This document shows positions 1 to 8,678 of a stretch of 64,000 nt of DNA, piece by piece. The stretch spans positions 515,763-579,762 of the forward strand of contig OCMG01000002.1 of assembly GCA_900215285.1 (NCBI GenBank), in the 5' to 3' direction. Position 1 is the stretch's first letter. Every line of letters starts with the position of its first letter. Under the pieces are notes generated by a model. The model was not told the origin of the DNA. It saw only the letters and a program-made list of their open reading frames with translations, and did no database searches. The stretch is from Ensifer adhaerens. GTDB lineage: Bacteria > Pseudomonadota > Alphaproteobacteria > Rhizobiales > Rhizobiaceae. Both the position numbers and the translations under genes were made by a program.

Positions 1-693
1 GATGGCAGCCAGGAGTTCCGGCTCGCCCTTGCGGATGATGATACCCGAATAGTCCGCATTGCTCTCGGTAGCAACCACCTTCACCGGCGCATCCGGCTTG
101 TGCTTCTTGAAGTCGAGGAAGGACAGGCTGTCGTTGATGGTGGCATCGGCGCGGCCGGTCAGGACGAGCTGGATCGACTGGTCGAACCCGTCAGTACCCA
201 CCAGTTCGGCACCATTGGATTCGGCAAGCTTTCCGAAGTTGCTGGTCAGCGACTGCGCCGCCTTCTTGCCCTTCAGATCTGCGAAGGACTTGATGGCGTC
301 GTTGTCCTGCTTGACGATCAGGACAGCCTTGGAGGCGATGTAGGGCTCGGAGAAATCATATTTCTTCTTGCGTGCTTCCGTGATGCCAACCTGGTTGATG
401 ACAGCGTCGTAGCGCTTGGCATCGAGACCCGCGATCAAACCGTCCCATTTGCCTTCGACGAATTCCGGCTTCACGCCGAGCTTCTTGGCAATCGCCTCGC
501 CGATCTCGACGTCGAAACCCACGAGCTTGCCAGTGGCGTCATGGTAGGTGAAGGGCGCATAAGTGCCCTCCGTGCCGATCTTGAACGTTTCTGCCTTCTT
601 GATCTCTTCGAGATTGGAGCCCGCATAGGCAGCACCCGCAAGCGCGATCTGGGCAATGGCGGCGGCGGCGAGAAGGGTACGGATCAGTTTCAT
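1..693 (-). CDS. Amino-acid ABC transporter substrate-binding protein, FliY/TcyA type (3' end outside window)
   Basis: Periplasmic binding protein of the SBP_bac_3 family that would deliver a polar amino acid, possibly cystine, to an ABC permease. Residues 1-25 form a signal peptide (MKLIRTLL, Ala-rich core, cleavage near AYAG). The mature part has family blocks FKIGTEGTYAPFTY, GFDVEIGEAIAKKLG and YDFSEPYI. The start at 693 is preceded by GGAAAC on the minus strand. 231 codons are present and no stop occurs, so roughly the last 30 residues lie beyond position 1. No permease or ATPase is visible here; they are probably further left. Family assignment is firm, substrate is inference. Confidence 0.9.
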   Translation of the reverse strand, partial: MKLIRTLLAAAAIAQIALAGAAYAGSNLEEIKKAETFKIGTEGTYAPFTYHDATGKLVGFDVEIGEAIAKKLGVKPEFVEGKWDGLIAGLDAKRYDAVINQVGITEARKKKYDFSEPYIASKAVLIVKQDNDAIKSFADLKGKKAAQSLTSNFGKLAESNGAELVGTDGFDQSIQLVLTGRADATINDSLSFLDFKKHKPDAPVKVVATESNADYSGIIIRKGEPELLAAI

Positions 694-1005
694 CAGTGTT
701 TCCAAACTTGTTCTTGCGGAATGATTTCCCGATGCGGACGACTATCGCATGTGCTGCGGTGCTAGGCTGCGCACAGGACTTCAATTTCCATCACTAACGG
801 CGAAGGATTTTCGGGGTTCCCCGAAATACGTGGAATATTTGCCTTCGTTTTGAGCAAATGGTCAACGTCCTGGCAATTCATGGACGTCGGTCTTCGTTCG
901 AGATTGGTCGGTCCGGAAACAGCCCTCGTCTCAACGTCGGCTAGAATGATCTTTCGGAGCAGGTATGTCGCCGGCACGCGTCGGTTGGTTCAGGGAGGCT
1001 TGATC
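694..1005. other. Divergent intergenic region between the amino-acid binding protein and an AraC regulator
   Basis: About 310 bases without a convincing gene. It must carry promoters for both flanking genes. It holds a perfect 18-bp inverted repeat at 809-826 and a looser one, ATTTGC at 837-842 with GCAAAT at 854-859. The reading frame of the downstream regulator stays open back to 850, but the composition there is poor and there is no ribosome site, so I do not count it as coding. Confidence 0.6.
809..826. promoter_or_regulatory. Perfect inverted repeat, candidate operator
   Basis: TTTCGGGG-TT-CCCCGAAA, 8-bp arms around a 2-bp centre, about 120 bp upstream of the divergent binding-protein start and 180 bp upstream of the regulator start. 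There is no T-run on either side, so it is unlikely to be a terminator. Which protein binds it is unknown. Confidence 0.45.
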
Positions 1006-2025
1006 TTGAAATCGCCGCGCAAAGATGGACGTCAGGCCGCCGTTGGCAAACGCCTGCAGGTTGGCTTCGTTTTGGCGCGATCCTTCACGCTGTCGGCCTT
1101 CGCATTGTTTGTCGATACGCTGAGACTGGCCAGTGACGAGGCGGACAAATCAGGCCGCATCCTTGCCGACTGGAAAGTGCTGGGCAGTACGCGACATCTC
1201 ATCACGTCAAGCTGTGGCGTTCAGGTCGCGCCGACCTCCGACTTTGTGGACCCTGCCGAGTTTGACTATGTGGCCGTGGTGGGCGGGCTTCTGCGGAACG
1301 ATCTGGCCGTCGATGATGCAACGCTCGGGTTCCTGAAGATGACGGCAACCAAGAATGTTCCCCTCATCGGCATTTGCACAGGCACGTTCATCCTTGCCGA
1401 AGCCGGGCTGATGCAGCAGCACGAGACCTGCGTCAGCTGGCTCCACTACCAGACGTTTCGCGAACGCTTTCCCGATCACGCCGTTCGAGCCGACCGTCTG
1501 TACAATCTCGACCACCAACGCGGCTCCTGTGCCGGAGGAAGCAGCGCAGCCGACCTTGCGGCTTCGATTGTCCGCCGCCATGTCGGTCGTGCCGCAGAGC
1601 GTAATGCACTGGAAGTCCTGCAGATCGACAAGGCGCGAACCGCATTCGACATACAGCCGCGCCGCCCGCTGGAGATCGAAAGCGGCGACGATCGGCTGCG
1701 CGCCGCGCTGATCCTGATGGAAAGCCATGTCGAAAAGAAAATATCGATCCCCGAAATAGCGAAATCGGTCGGCCTCTCGAGACGCCAGCTGGAACGGATC
1801 TTCATCGAGAACACCAGCAATACGCCCGCTGTCGTATATCAAAAGGTTCGAATGGAGCGGGCGCGGCAGTTGGTCCTGAAGACAAAGACGCCCCTGGTCG
1901 ATATTGCGGTGGAAGTGGGATTCACCGACGCGTCCTATTTCGCCAAGACGTTCAAAAAGGTATTCGGTCAGTCTCCCGGAGCGCTACGCTCCAAACGCGT
2001 GGCTCAAACCAACGACTTGCGCTAG
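1006..2025 (+). CDS. GlxA-family transcriptional regulator (DJ-1/PfpI-like domain plus AraC DNA-binding domain)
   Basis: Transcriptional regulator with an N-terminal class I amidotransferase-like (DJ-1/PfpI) domain at about residues 10-190, including the nucleophile-elbow-like segment GICTGTFILAEAGLM, and a C-terminal AraC domain with two helix-turn-helix units (ISIPEIAKSVGLSRRQLERI and VDIAVEVGFTDASYFAKTFK). I start it at TTG 1006 because AGGGAGG at 992-998 sits at good spacing; TTG 1000 is an alternative. Length of about 339 residues fits the family. It probably controls the divergent amino-acid transporter or a neighbouring amine pathway, which is inference. Confidence 0.85.
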   Translation: MKSPRKDGRQAAVGKRLQVGFVLARSFTLSAFALFVDTLRLASDEADKSGRILADWKVLGSTRHLITSSCGVQVAPTSDFVDPAEFDYVAVVGGLLRNDLAVDDATLGFLKMTATKNVPLIGICTGTFILAEAGLMQQHETCVSWLHYQTFRERFPDHAVRADRLYNLDHQRGSCAGGSSAADLAASIVRRHVGRAAERNALEVLQIDKARTAFDIQPRRPLEIESGDDRLRAALILMESHVEKKISIPEIAKSVGLSRRQLERIFIENTSNTPAVVYQKVRMERARQLVLKTKTPLVDIAVEVGFTDASYFAKTFKKVFGQSPGALRSKRVAQTNDLR

Positions 2026-2057
2026 ACTCCGTCTGTCGAGGTAAAAGGGAGGCTTTG

Positions 2058-2363
2058 ATGCAGGATCCGAAACAGTGGCGGCATATGCGGAGCGCCCCGA
2101 AAGACGGTAGCCGCATTCTCGTGACCATCCGCCCGTCCGAACAGGGGCCTGCCGAAGTGGATCTCGTGTTCTGGTCATCCGGAGACAGATACGGGATCGA
2201 GGGATGGCGCGCCTCGGATTCCGTGCCCGGCAGAGTCGTCGAATATGCGGAGACCGAGTTGAAATGCTGGATGCCAATGCCCTCGGCCAGCCTTGAGCGC
2301 AACGATGCGCCCGCTCCCTGGGACGGCGATGACACCGATGAACTGGATGGGTCCGGCATCTGA
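2058..2363 (+). CDS. Conserved hypothetical protein, 101 aa
   Basis: Small soluble protein starting at ATG 2058 behind AAAAGGGAGG. The N-terminus has the pattern WRHMRSAPKDGSRILV, which recalls small alphaproteobacterial proteins of the 'W.P(I/M)..APKDG..I' type, followed by VFWSSGDRYGIEGWRAS. The acidic C-terminus ends DGDDTDELDGSGI. No catalytic motif, membrane segment or signal peptide is visible. It follows the AraC regulator by 32 bp on the same strand and may be cotranscribed. Function unknown. Confidence 0.7.
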   Translation: MQDPKQWRHMRSAPKDGSRILVTIRPSEQGPAEVDLVFWSSGDRYGIEGWRASDSVPGRVVEYAETELKCWMPMPSASLERNDAPAPWDGDDTDELDGSGI

Positions 2364-2495
2364 TCCGGGCCACCATCACTTGTCACCGGGCGATGCCATG
2401 ATTGCGCTCGGGCTAACCATGGTCTGTTCGCCCACCCCGACATCAGTTCGTTGATGATGGCGCCTTCTTTCCGTCCATAACGGTCGCAATGGGTC

Positions 2496-3380
2496 TCAGC
2501 CCATCCGTTCCGAGGCATAGGAGCCGGGGCTAGCAGGGAAGACGACGGTGCGGTTGCCGTTCATGAAGACCCGGTGATGGATATGGGCGTGGATGGCGCG
2601 GGCGAGAACCTGGCTCTCCACATCGCGGCCGATCGAGACATAGTCGGCCGCCGATTGTGCGTGCGTGATACGCGCCACGTCCTGCTCGATGATCGGGCCT
2701 TCATCGAGATCGGCCGTCACATAATGCGCCGTCGCACCGATCAGCTTCACGCCGCGCTCGAAGGCCTGCTTGTAGGGGTTGGCGCCCTTGAAGCTCGGCA
2801 GGAAGGAATGGTGGATGTTGATGATGCGGCCGGACATCTTCTTGCAGATATCGTCGGAGAGCACCTGCATGTAACGGGCGAGCACGATGAGCTCGGCTCC
2901 GGATGCATTGACGATGTCCATCAGGCGGGCTTCGGCTTCCGGCTTGTTGGCCTTCGTCACGTTGACATGATGGAAAGGGATGTCGTGGTTGACGACGACC
3001 TTCTGGTAATCGAAGTGGTTGGAGACGACACCGACGATATCGATGGGCAGCGCGCCGATCTTCCAGCGGTAGAGAAGGTCGTTCAGGCAGTGCCCGAAGC
3101 GGGACACCATCAGCAGGACCTTCATCTTCTCCTGACCGTCGTGGAAGCGGGCCACCATGCCGTATTGCTTCTCGATCGCCTTGAAGCCGGAGACGATCTC
3201 CTCGATGGTCGCGCCTTCCTGGCTCGTGAAGGTCAGGCGCATGAAGAACATGCCCGTGTCGAGATCGTCGAACTGCGAAGAGTCGACGATGTAGCAGCCC
3301 TTCTCGGCCAGGAAGCCGGTGATCGCGGCGACAATCCCGCGCGTAGATTTGCAGGTCACAGTCAGAACATAGCTCGTCAT
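2496..3380 (-). CDS. purU: Formyltetrahydrofolate deformylase
   Basis: PurU hydrolyses 10-formyl-THF to formate and THF. Residues 1-80 form an ACT domain (MTSYVLTVTCKSTRGIVAAI). The C-terminal part is a formyltransferase-type domain with the HHSFLPSFKGANPY block around residues 200-215 and GATAHYVTADLDEGPII further on; the His and the Asp of these blocks are the usual catalytic residues. 294 aa is full length. GGAGGAAAATCACC precedes the start. Sitting beside an N-methylglutamate dehydrogenase-type cluster, it probably releases one-carbon units made by amine demethylation as formate. Confidence 0.95.
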   Translation of the reverse strand: MTSYVLTVTCKSTRGIVAAITGFLAEKGCYIVDSSQFDDLDTGMFFMRLTFTSQEGATIEEIVSGFKAIEKQYGMVARFHDGQEKMKVLLMVSRFGHCLNDLLYRWKIGALPIDIVGVVSNHFDYQKVVVNHDIPFHHVNVTKANKPEAEARLMDIVNASGAELIVLARYMQVLSDDICKKMSGRIINIHHSFLPSFKGANPYKQAFERGVKLIGATAHYVTADLDEGPIIEQDVARITHAQSAADYVSIGRDVESQVLARAIHAHIHHRVFMNGNRTVVFPASPGSYASERMG

Positions 3381-3474
3381 GGTGATTTTCCTCCGCCGCT
3401 TCCGGCCAAAACGTCTCATTTGCGGCGAAGGAAGCTCTTCGGCGCATGGTTCAATGCGGACATGTCTTGACTGC

Positions 3475-4782
3475 TCAGATATCGAGCGTGCTGTCGCGTT
3501 CCCACTGCGTGAAATGCGAGCAGTAGGTATTCCATTCCTGGTGCTTCAGCTTCAGATAGGCCTTGGAGAAGTCGAGGCCGAGCGCCTTCTGAAGCTCGGC
3601 ATCCTTCTCGTATTCCCGCAGCGCGTCGAGAAGATTGAGCGGCAGCTTCGGCGCATCCTTGACCGTATGGCCTTCGCGGTACATGTCGATATCGTAATGT
3701 GGACCAGGATCTGCCTGCGAGCGAAGGCCGGACAAACCGGCGGCGATAATGATTGCCTGCAAGAGATAAGGGTTCACCGCGCCATCCGGCAGGCGCAGTT
3801 CGAAGCGGCCCGGTCCGGGCACGCGCACCATGTGGGTGCGGTTGTTGCCGGTCCAGGTCACGGTATTCGGTGCCCAGGTTGCGCCCGAAACAGTGCGCGG
3901 CGCATTGATGCGCTTATAGGAATTGACCGTCGGGTTGGTCACGGCCGCCAGCGCGGAGGCATGTTTCATGATGCCGCCGAGGAAGGTCTTGCCCTTGGCG
4001 GAAAGTCCGAACGGCATGCTCTTGTCGGCAAAGGCGTTGACCCCGCCCTCCAGATCCCAGACCGAGATATGGGCGTGGCAACCGTTGCCGGTCAGTCCCT
4101 TGAACGGCTTCGGCATGAAGGTGGCGCGAAGCCCATGTTTTTCGGCAACCGACTTGACCATGAATTTGAAGAAGGAATGCTTGTCGGCGGTCTGGAGCGC
4201 GTCGTCATATTCCCAGTTCATTTCGAACTGGCCATTCGCATCTTCATGGTCGTTCTGGTAAGGCTTCCAGCCCAGTTCCAGCATGTAATCGCATATTTCC
4301 GCGATGACATCGTAGCGCCGCATGACCGCCTGCTGGTCGTAGCAGGGCTTTTCGGCGCTGTCGAAGTCGTCCGAGATTTTCGTACCGTCCGGTGAAATCA
4401 GGAAGAATTCCGGCTCCACGCCCGTCTTGACACGCAGGCCTTCGCTGGCGGCCTCTGCGACCAGCTTTTTCAGGATGACGCGCGGTGCCTGTTCCACGGC
4501 CTGGTCCTCCATCACGCAGTCCGCGGCAACCCAGGCGACGTCCTTTTTCCAGGGAAGCTGGATCACGGAGGACGGGTCCGGAACGGCGAAGAGATCGGGA
4601 TGTGCCGGCGTCAGGTCGAGCCAGGTGGCAAAGCCGGCAAAGCCCGCGCCATCCTTCTGCATATCGGCAATGGCTTCAGCCGGCACCAGCTTGGCGCGTT
4701 GCGCGCCGAAGAGATCGGTGTAGCTGATCATGAAATATTTGATGCCCTTGTCTTTTGCAAAGGCAGCAAGATCCAGTGTCAT
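3475..4782 (-). CDS. glnT: Type III glutamine synthetase / gamma-glutamylmethylamide synthetase
   Basis: 435-residue glutamine synthetase of the GlnT type. An N-terminal beta-grasp domain (1-105) precedes the catalytic domain, which carries NDHEDANGQFEMNW, GNGCHAHISVW and RFELRLPDGAVNPYL for metal, glutamate and ATP binding. Classical GlnT ligates ammonia to glutamate. The close homologue GmaS uses methylamine. Because it is followed directly by three glutamate-synthase-like genes, with a four-subunit sarcosine-oxidase-like enzyme opposite, I favour GmaS activity; sequence alone cannot decide. ATG at 4782 lies behind GGGGAACGAG. The upstream gene ends 75 bp away across a strong hairpin. Confidence 0.88.
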   Translation of the reverse strand: MTLDLAAFAKDKGIKYFMISYTDLFGAQRAKLVPAEAIADMQKDGAGFAGFATWLDLTPAHPDLFAVPDPSSVIQLPWKKDVAWVAADCVMEDQAVEQAPRVILKKLVAEAASEGLRVKTGVEPEFFLISPDGTKISDDFDSAEKPCYDQQAVMRRYDVIAEICDYMLELGWKPYQNDHEDANGQFEMNWEYDDALQTADKHSFFKFMVKSVAEKHGLRATFMPKPFKGLTGNGCHAHISVWDLEGGVNAFADKSMPFGLSAKGKTFLGGIMKHASALAAVTNPTVNSYKRINAPRTVSGATWAPNTVTWTGNNRTHMVRVPGPGRFELRLPDGAVNPYLLQAIIIAAGLSGLRSQADPGPHYDIDMYREGHTVKDAPKLPLNLLDALREYEKDAELQKALGLDFSKAYLKLKHQEWNTYCSHFTQWERDSTLDI

Positions 4783-4831
4783 TCTCGTTCCCCTTTGGAT
4801 TATTCGAGACACTTCGATAATGCATGCAAGT

Positions 4832-4851
4832 CCCGGGCCCGTTGGCCCGGG
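4832..4851 (-). repeat. Intercistronic hairpin between glxD and glnT
   Basis: CCCGGGCC, loop CGTT, GGCCCGGG: an 8-bp perfect GC stem between the stop of the FMN glutamate-synthase-like gene and glnT. No T-run follows on the minus strand, so it more likely stabilises or sets relative amounts of the two mRNA parts than terminates. Confidence 0.5.
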
Positions 4852-4857
4852 CAAATG

Positions 4858-6186
4858 TCAGAAGCCTCCCTTGCCCGGGTACCAGCTGGTGCCGGCGAGC
4901 GGCACTTGCGCCATGGCGGCGGCCTCCATCGTCAGCGCGCAGAGGTCTTCAGGCTCCAGGTTGTGGAGGTGGTTCTTGCCGCAGGCGCGGGCGATCGTCT
5001 GCGCCTCCAGCGTCATGACCTTGAGATAGTTGGCAAGACGCCGGCCGGCAGCGACGGGATCGAGGCGGGCGGCAAGCTCCGGGTCCTGCGTGGTGATGCC
5101 GGCGGGGTCCTTGCCCTCATGCCAGTCGTCATAGGCGCCGGCGGTCGTGCCGAGTTGTCTGTACTCCTCTTCCCAGCGCGGATCGTTATCGCCGATGGCG
5201 ACCAGCGCCGCCGTGCCAATGGCGACGGCATCGGCGCCCAGCGCCAACGCCTTGGCAACGTCCGCACCCGACCGGATACCGCCCGAGATGATCAGCTGCA
5301 CCTTGCGATGCATACCGAGATCCTGCAGCGCCTGCACAGCGGGACGGATGCAGGCGAGCGTCGGCATGCCGACATTCTCGATGAACACATCCTGCGTTGC
5401 GGCCGTGCCGCCCTGCATGCCGTCGAGCACGACGACATCGGCCCCGGCCTTCACGGCCAGCGCGGTGTCGTAGTAAGGCCGCGCACCGCCGACCTTCACG
5501 TAGATCGGCTTTTCCCAATCGGTGATTTCACGCAGTTCCATGATCTTGATTTCAAGATCGTCCGGGCCGGTCCAGTCGGGATGGCGGCAGGCCGAGCGCT
5601 GGTCGATACCTTTGGGCAGATTGCGCATGTTCGCTACGCGATCGGAGATCTTCTGGCCGAGAAGCATGCCGCCGCCGCCGGGCTTCGCGCCTTGACCGAC
5701 CACGATCTCGATGGCGTCGGCGCGGCGCAGATCCTTGGGGTTCATGCCGTAGCGGGAGGGCAGATACTGGTAAACCAGCGTCTGCGAATGGCCGCGCTCC
5801 TCATCCGTCATGCCGCCATCGCCCGTCGTCGTGGACGTGCCGGCGAGCGTCGCGCCGCGACCGAGCGCCTCCTTGGCATTGCCCGAGAGCGCGCCGAAGC
5901 TCATGCCGGCAATGGTAATGGGCGTCTTGAGCGTGATCGGCTTCCTCGCGAAACGGCTGCCCAGAACGACGCTCGTGTCACATTTCTCGCGATAGCCTTC
6001 CAGCGGATAGCGCGAGATCGAGGCGCCGAGGAAAAGAAGATCATCGAAATGCGGAACCTTGCGCTTCGTGCCGCCGCCGCGAATGTCGTAGATGCCGGTG
6101 GCGGCAGCGCGTCGGATTTCGGCCAGCGTATGATCGTCGAACGTGGCGGACTTGCGGGGCGGGGTGGGTGGGTTGTGATAGCTCAT
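4858..6186 (-). CDS. glxD: FMN-binding glutamate-synthase-like protein, N-methylglutamate synthase subunit (GlxD/MgsC)
   Basis: 442-residue protein equivalent to the FMN/Fe-S catalytic barrel of glutamate synthase (GltB central part). Recognisable blocks are ITIAGMSFGALSGNAKEALG near residue 105, VVLDGMQGGTAATQDV near 290, and LIISGGIRSGADVAKALALG with the FMN phosphate site near 345. With the separate amidotransferase and GXGXG proteins encoded just upstream it would rebuild a three-piece synthase: MgsABC makes N-methylglutamate from gamma-glutamylmethylamide or methylamine. The gap to the GXGXG gene is 15 bp, so it is one operon. Rhizobial annotation calls this glxD. Confidence 0.88.
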   Translation of the reverse strand: MSYHNPPTPPRKSATFDDHTLAEIRRAAATGIYDIRGGGTKRKVPHFDDLLFLGASISRYPLEGYREKCDTSVVLGSRFARKPITLKTPITIAGMSFGALSGNAKEALGRGATLAGTSTTTGDGGMTDEERGHSQTLVYQYLPSRYGMNPKDLRRADAIEIVVGQGAKPGGGGMLLGQKISDRVANMRNLPKGIDQRSACRHPDWTGPDDLEIKIMELREITDWEKPIYVKVGGARPYYDTALAVKAGADVVVLDGMQGGTAATQDVFIENVGMPTLACIRPAVQALQDLGMHRKVQLIISGGIRSGADVAKALALGADAVAIGTAALVAIGDNDPRWEEEYRQLGTTAGAYDDWHEGKDPAGITTQDPELAARLDPVAAGRRLANYLKVMTLEAQTIARACGKNHLHNLEPEDLCALTMEAAAMAQVPLAGTSWYPGKGGF

Positions 6187-6201
6187 GATGTCCCCTTCGC
6201 C

Positions 6202-6888
6202 TCAATACGCGTCGGCATTGTCGATGTTGAAATTGTAGAGCTTGCGGGCCGAGCCGTAGCGCTTGAACTCCTCCGGCCGGACATCGCGGATGCCGGCCAT
6301 GTCCAGAAGTTCGGATAGCTTCTCGATATGCTCGGGGCGCATTTCCTTTTCGATGCAGTCCGCGCCGAGGCTCTTGACGGAGCCTCGCACGAAAAGCTTC
6401 GCTTCATAGAGACTGTCGCCCAGCGCATCGCCGGCATCGCCCAGCACGACGAGATGACCGGACTGGCCCATGAAGGCAGACATGTGGCCGATATTGCCGT
6501 GAACGACGATATCGATGCCTTTCATCGAGATGCCGCAGCGCGACGCCGCATTGCCCTTGATGACCAGGAGACCGCCGCGTCCCGTCGCACCGGCATACTG
6601 GCTGGCGTCACCCTCGATGGTGACCGAGCCGGACATCATGTTTTCGGCAACGCCGGGGCCGGCCGAGCCGCGAACGGTGACATTGCCGCCGTCGTTCATG
6701 CCGGCGCAGTAATAACCGACAGAACCCTTGATATCGACGGTGACGGGCGCATCGATGCCGACGGCGACCGCATGGGACCCGCGCGGATTGATGACTTCGA
6801 AGACGGTGTCGTTGGCGCCGTCGGGAAGCCCGTGCAGCGCACTGTTCAGTTCACGTAGGGGCGTGATGGAAAGGTCAAAAACAGGCAT
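6202..6888 (-). CDS. glxC: GXGXG-motif protein, glutamate synthase alpha-domain 3 (GlxC/MgsB)
   Basis: 228-residue right-handed beta-helix protein equal to the C-terminal structural domain of GltB. It shows repeated G-x-x-G turns (GSVGYYCAGMNDGGNVTVRG, YAGATGRGGLLVIKGNAAS, GNIGHMSAFMGQSGHLVVLG). It has no catalytic residues of its own; in glutamate synthases the domain links ammonia tunnel and FMN barrel. The C-terminal tail (RPEEFKRYGSARKLYNF) resembles the linker to the FMN protein. It lies between the amidotransferase (31 bp away) and the FMN subunit (15 bp). Confidence 0.88.
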   Translation of the reverse strand: MPVFDLSITPLRELNSALHGLPDGANDTVFEVINPRGSHAVAVGIDAPVTVDIKGSVGYYCAGMNDGGNVTVRGSAGPGVAENMMSGSVTIEGDASQYAGATGRGGLLVIKGNAASRCGISMKGIDIVVHGNIGHMSAFMGQSGHLVVLGDAGDALGDSLYEAKLFVRGSVKSLGADCIEKEMRPEHIEKLSELLDMAGIRDVRPEEFKRYGSARKLYNFNIDNADAY

Positions 6889-6919
6889 GGAAGAAGCTCT
6901 CTCGATTGTGTTGCGCCTG

Positions 6920-7828
6920 TCAGGCGGCCTTCTCGTGATCCCAGAAATAGACGGTGGCGGGCTCCGGCTCCCAGATGCGGGCATTCTCGATTCCGGGGAG
7001 ATTGACCAGTGCGCGATATTCGGAACCGAAGGCCACGTATTGGTCGGTCTCGGCCATGACCGCCGGCTTGCAGGCGATGGGATCGCGCAGCACGCCGAAG
7101 CCGGACTTGGTGCCGACGACGAAGGTGAAGAACCCGTCGAGATCGTCGAGCGCACCGGTCAGCGCCTCACCCAGATCCTTTCCCTTGGCCATTTCGGCGG
7201 TGAGATAGGCAGCGGCCACTTCCGAGTCGTTCTGGGTCTCGAAGGTCATGCCTTCGCGCACCAGTTCGCGGCGCAGGTTGTTGTGGTTCGAGAGCGAGCC
7301 GTTATGCACCAGGCACTGGTCCGAACCGGTCGAGAAGGGATGAGCGCCGAGCGTGGTGACGGCCGATTCCGTCGCCATGCGGGTGTGGCCGATGCCGTGC
7401 GTGCCGGACATGCCGCTGACGGCAAAGCGCGAGACGACATCCTTCGGCAGGCCGATTTCCTTGTAGATCTCGATCGTGTCGCCGCTGCTCATGACGCGGA
7501 TATCCGGGCGCAGCGAAGAGATCGCTGCGCGACCCTCGTCCAGCTTGTCCTTGTCGAGCGTCACCACCGCATGGGTGCTCTTGACCTCGATGGAAACCGG
7601 CACGCCGAGCGCGCCCTTGAGCGCCTCGTCCAGCCCGGCAAAATCCTTCGCCGGCGTGGCCGACTGCAGCGTGATCTTTGCCGTCTTGCCGTTATCGCTG
7701 CCGTAGATCGCAATGCCCGCGCTGTCCGGACCGCGATCGGTCATCGTGATCAGCATGGATGACAAAAGAGCGCCAAGCTCAGGCTCCAGCGCCTTATCCT
7801 TCAAGAAGAGACCGACAATCCCGCACAT
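6920..7828 (-). CDS. glxB: Class II glutamine amidotransferase, GltB N-terminal-like (GlxB/MgsA)
   Basis: 302-residue Ntn hydrolase. The start at 7828 (MCGIVGLF) puts Cys2 at the N-terminus after Met removal, as the family's nucleophile requires, and GGAGG lies upstream. The usual blocks follow: MTDRGPDSAGIAIYG, TRMATESAVTTLGAHPF, CLVHNGSLSNHNNLRREL and NDSEVAAAYL. It would hydrolyse glutamine or gamma-glutamylmethylamide and pass the amine to the GXGXG and FMN subunits. It is the first gene of the minus-strand glxBCD-glnT-purU run. A 94-bp AT-rich leader separates it from the regulator gene. Confidence 0.88.
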   Translation of the reverse strand: MCGIVGLFLKDKALEPELGALLSSMLITMTDRGPDSAGIAIYGSDNGKTAKITLQSATPAKDFAGLDEALKGALGVPVSIEVKSTHAVVTLDKDKLDEGRAAISSLRPDIRVMSSGDTIEIYKEIGLPKDVVSRFAVSGMSGTHGIGHTRMATESAVTTLGAHPFSTGSDQCLVHNGSLSNHNNLRRELVREGMTFETQNDSEVAAAYLTAEMAKGKDLGEALTGALDDLDGFFTFVVGTKSGFGVLRDPIACKPAVMAETDQYVAFGSEYRALVNLPGIENARIWEPEPATVYFWDHEKAA

Positions 7829-7922
7829 GCCCCAGACCTCCATTTTCGCGTCTGCAAAAATGGCTATCAGGTTCGATTTCCGATTTCAACCCAAAAGAAT
7901 AATTTTTTCTTCTAAGGCAATT

Positions 7923-8609
7923 TCAGTCGATCTTGCCGCGCTGCGGGTAACAGATGATCGACAGATATTTTGCCGGCAGTTTCACGAGCTTTTCCGGCCC
8001 GTGCGGAGCATCCGCATCGAAGAACAGGCTGTCGCCTGGCTGCATGGGGAAAAGCTGGTCGCTGTGGCGATAAACCACCTCGCCCTCGAGCATGTAGAGA
8101 AACTCCATGCCCTCATGCTGGAAGGTCGGAAACACATCCGAATCCGCCGTCAGGCTGATCAGATAGGGTTCGACGATGACGCCGCTCGAATTGTTGTCGA
8201 TATGGCCGAGCAGATTATATTGATGGCCGGCGCGCGTGCCGCGCCGCTCAAGCTCGACACCCTGCCCTGCCTTGACGAAGACCGCATTGCGCGGCTCTTC
8301 ATAGCCGCGGAAAAAGGCCGTGAGCGGTACACCAAGCGCCCGCGACAGTGATTGCAGCGTCGTCAGCGACGGCGAAATATTGCCGTTCTCGATCTTCGAT
8401 AGCATGCCGAGCGAAATGCCTGTCGCTGCCGCAAGATCGGTGACGGTGATGCCGAGCTTCTTGCGATAGGCGCGGACCTCGTGACCGATCGCCATTTCAA
8501 GATTGTTTTCCTTCGGCTCTCGCACCGCATGTGGATCTTGCGAAAATGCCGGCTTCGCGGCGTGGGCTTCCTCGTCTTTTGTCGTCTTCTTATCGGCCTT
8601 GCTTTTCAT
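7923..8609 (-). CDS. XRE-family regulator with C-terminal cupin domain
   Basis: 228 residues. A Lys-rich tail (1-40) is followed by a helix-turn-helix at about 45-100 (VTDLAAATGISLGMLSKIENG, SLTTLQSLSRALGVPLTAFF) and a cupin barrel at 110-228 (FPTFQHEGMEFLYMLEGEVV, MQPGDSLFFDADAPHGPEKL). Such proteins often sense small metabolites, for example PuuR-like control of amine use. It lies between the glxBCD operon and the glxA-like regulator, on the same strand. Control of the methylamine genes is inference from position. Confidence 0.88.
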   Translation of the reverse strand: MKSKADKKTTKDEEAHAAKPAFSQDPHAVREPKENNLEMAIGHEVRAYRKKLGITVTDLAAATGISLGMLSKIENGNISPSLTTLQSLSRALGVPLTAFFRGYEEPRNAVFVKAGQGVELERRGTRAGHQYNLLGHIDNNSSGVIVEPYLISLTADSDVFPTFQHEGMEFLYMLEGEVVYRHSDQLFPMQPGDSLFFDADAPHGPEKLVKLPAKYLSIICYPQRGKID

Positions 8610-8678
8610 TCCGCATCCCTTTTGACGGCGTCGGAAGAACTCTATCGTCAGAGTGAAATTTTCTCAACTCCGACGAAA

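Noticed and set aside
4600-6318. 572-codon plus-strand open frame over glxD
   Set aside because: Opposite strand of glxD and parts of its neighbours, which have clear motifs.
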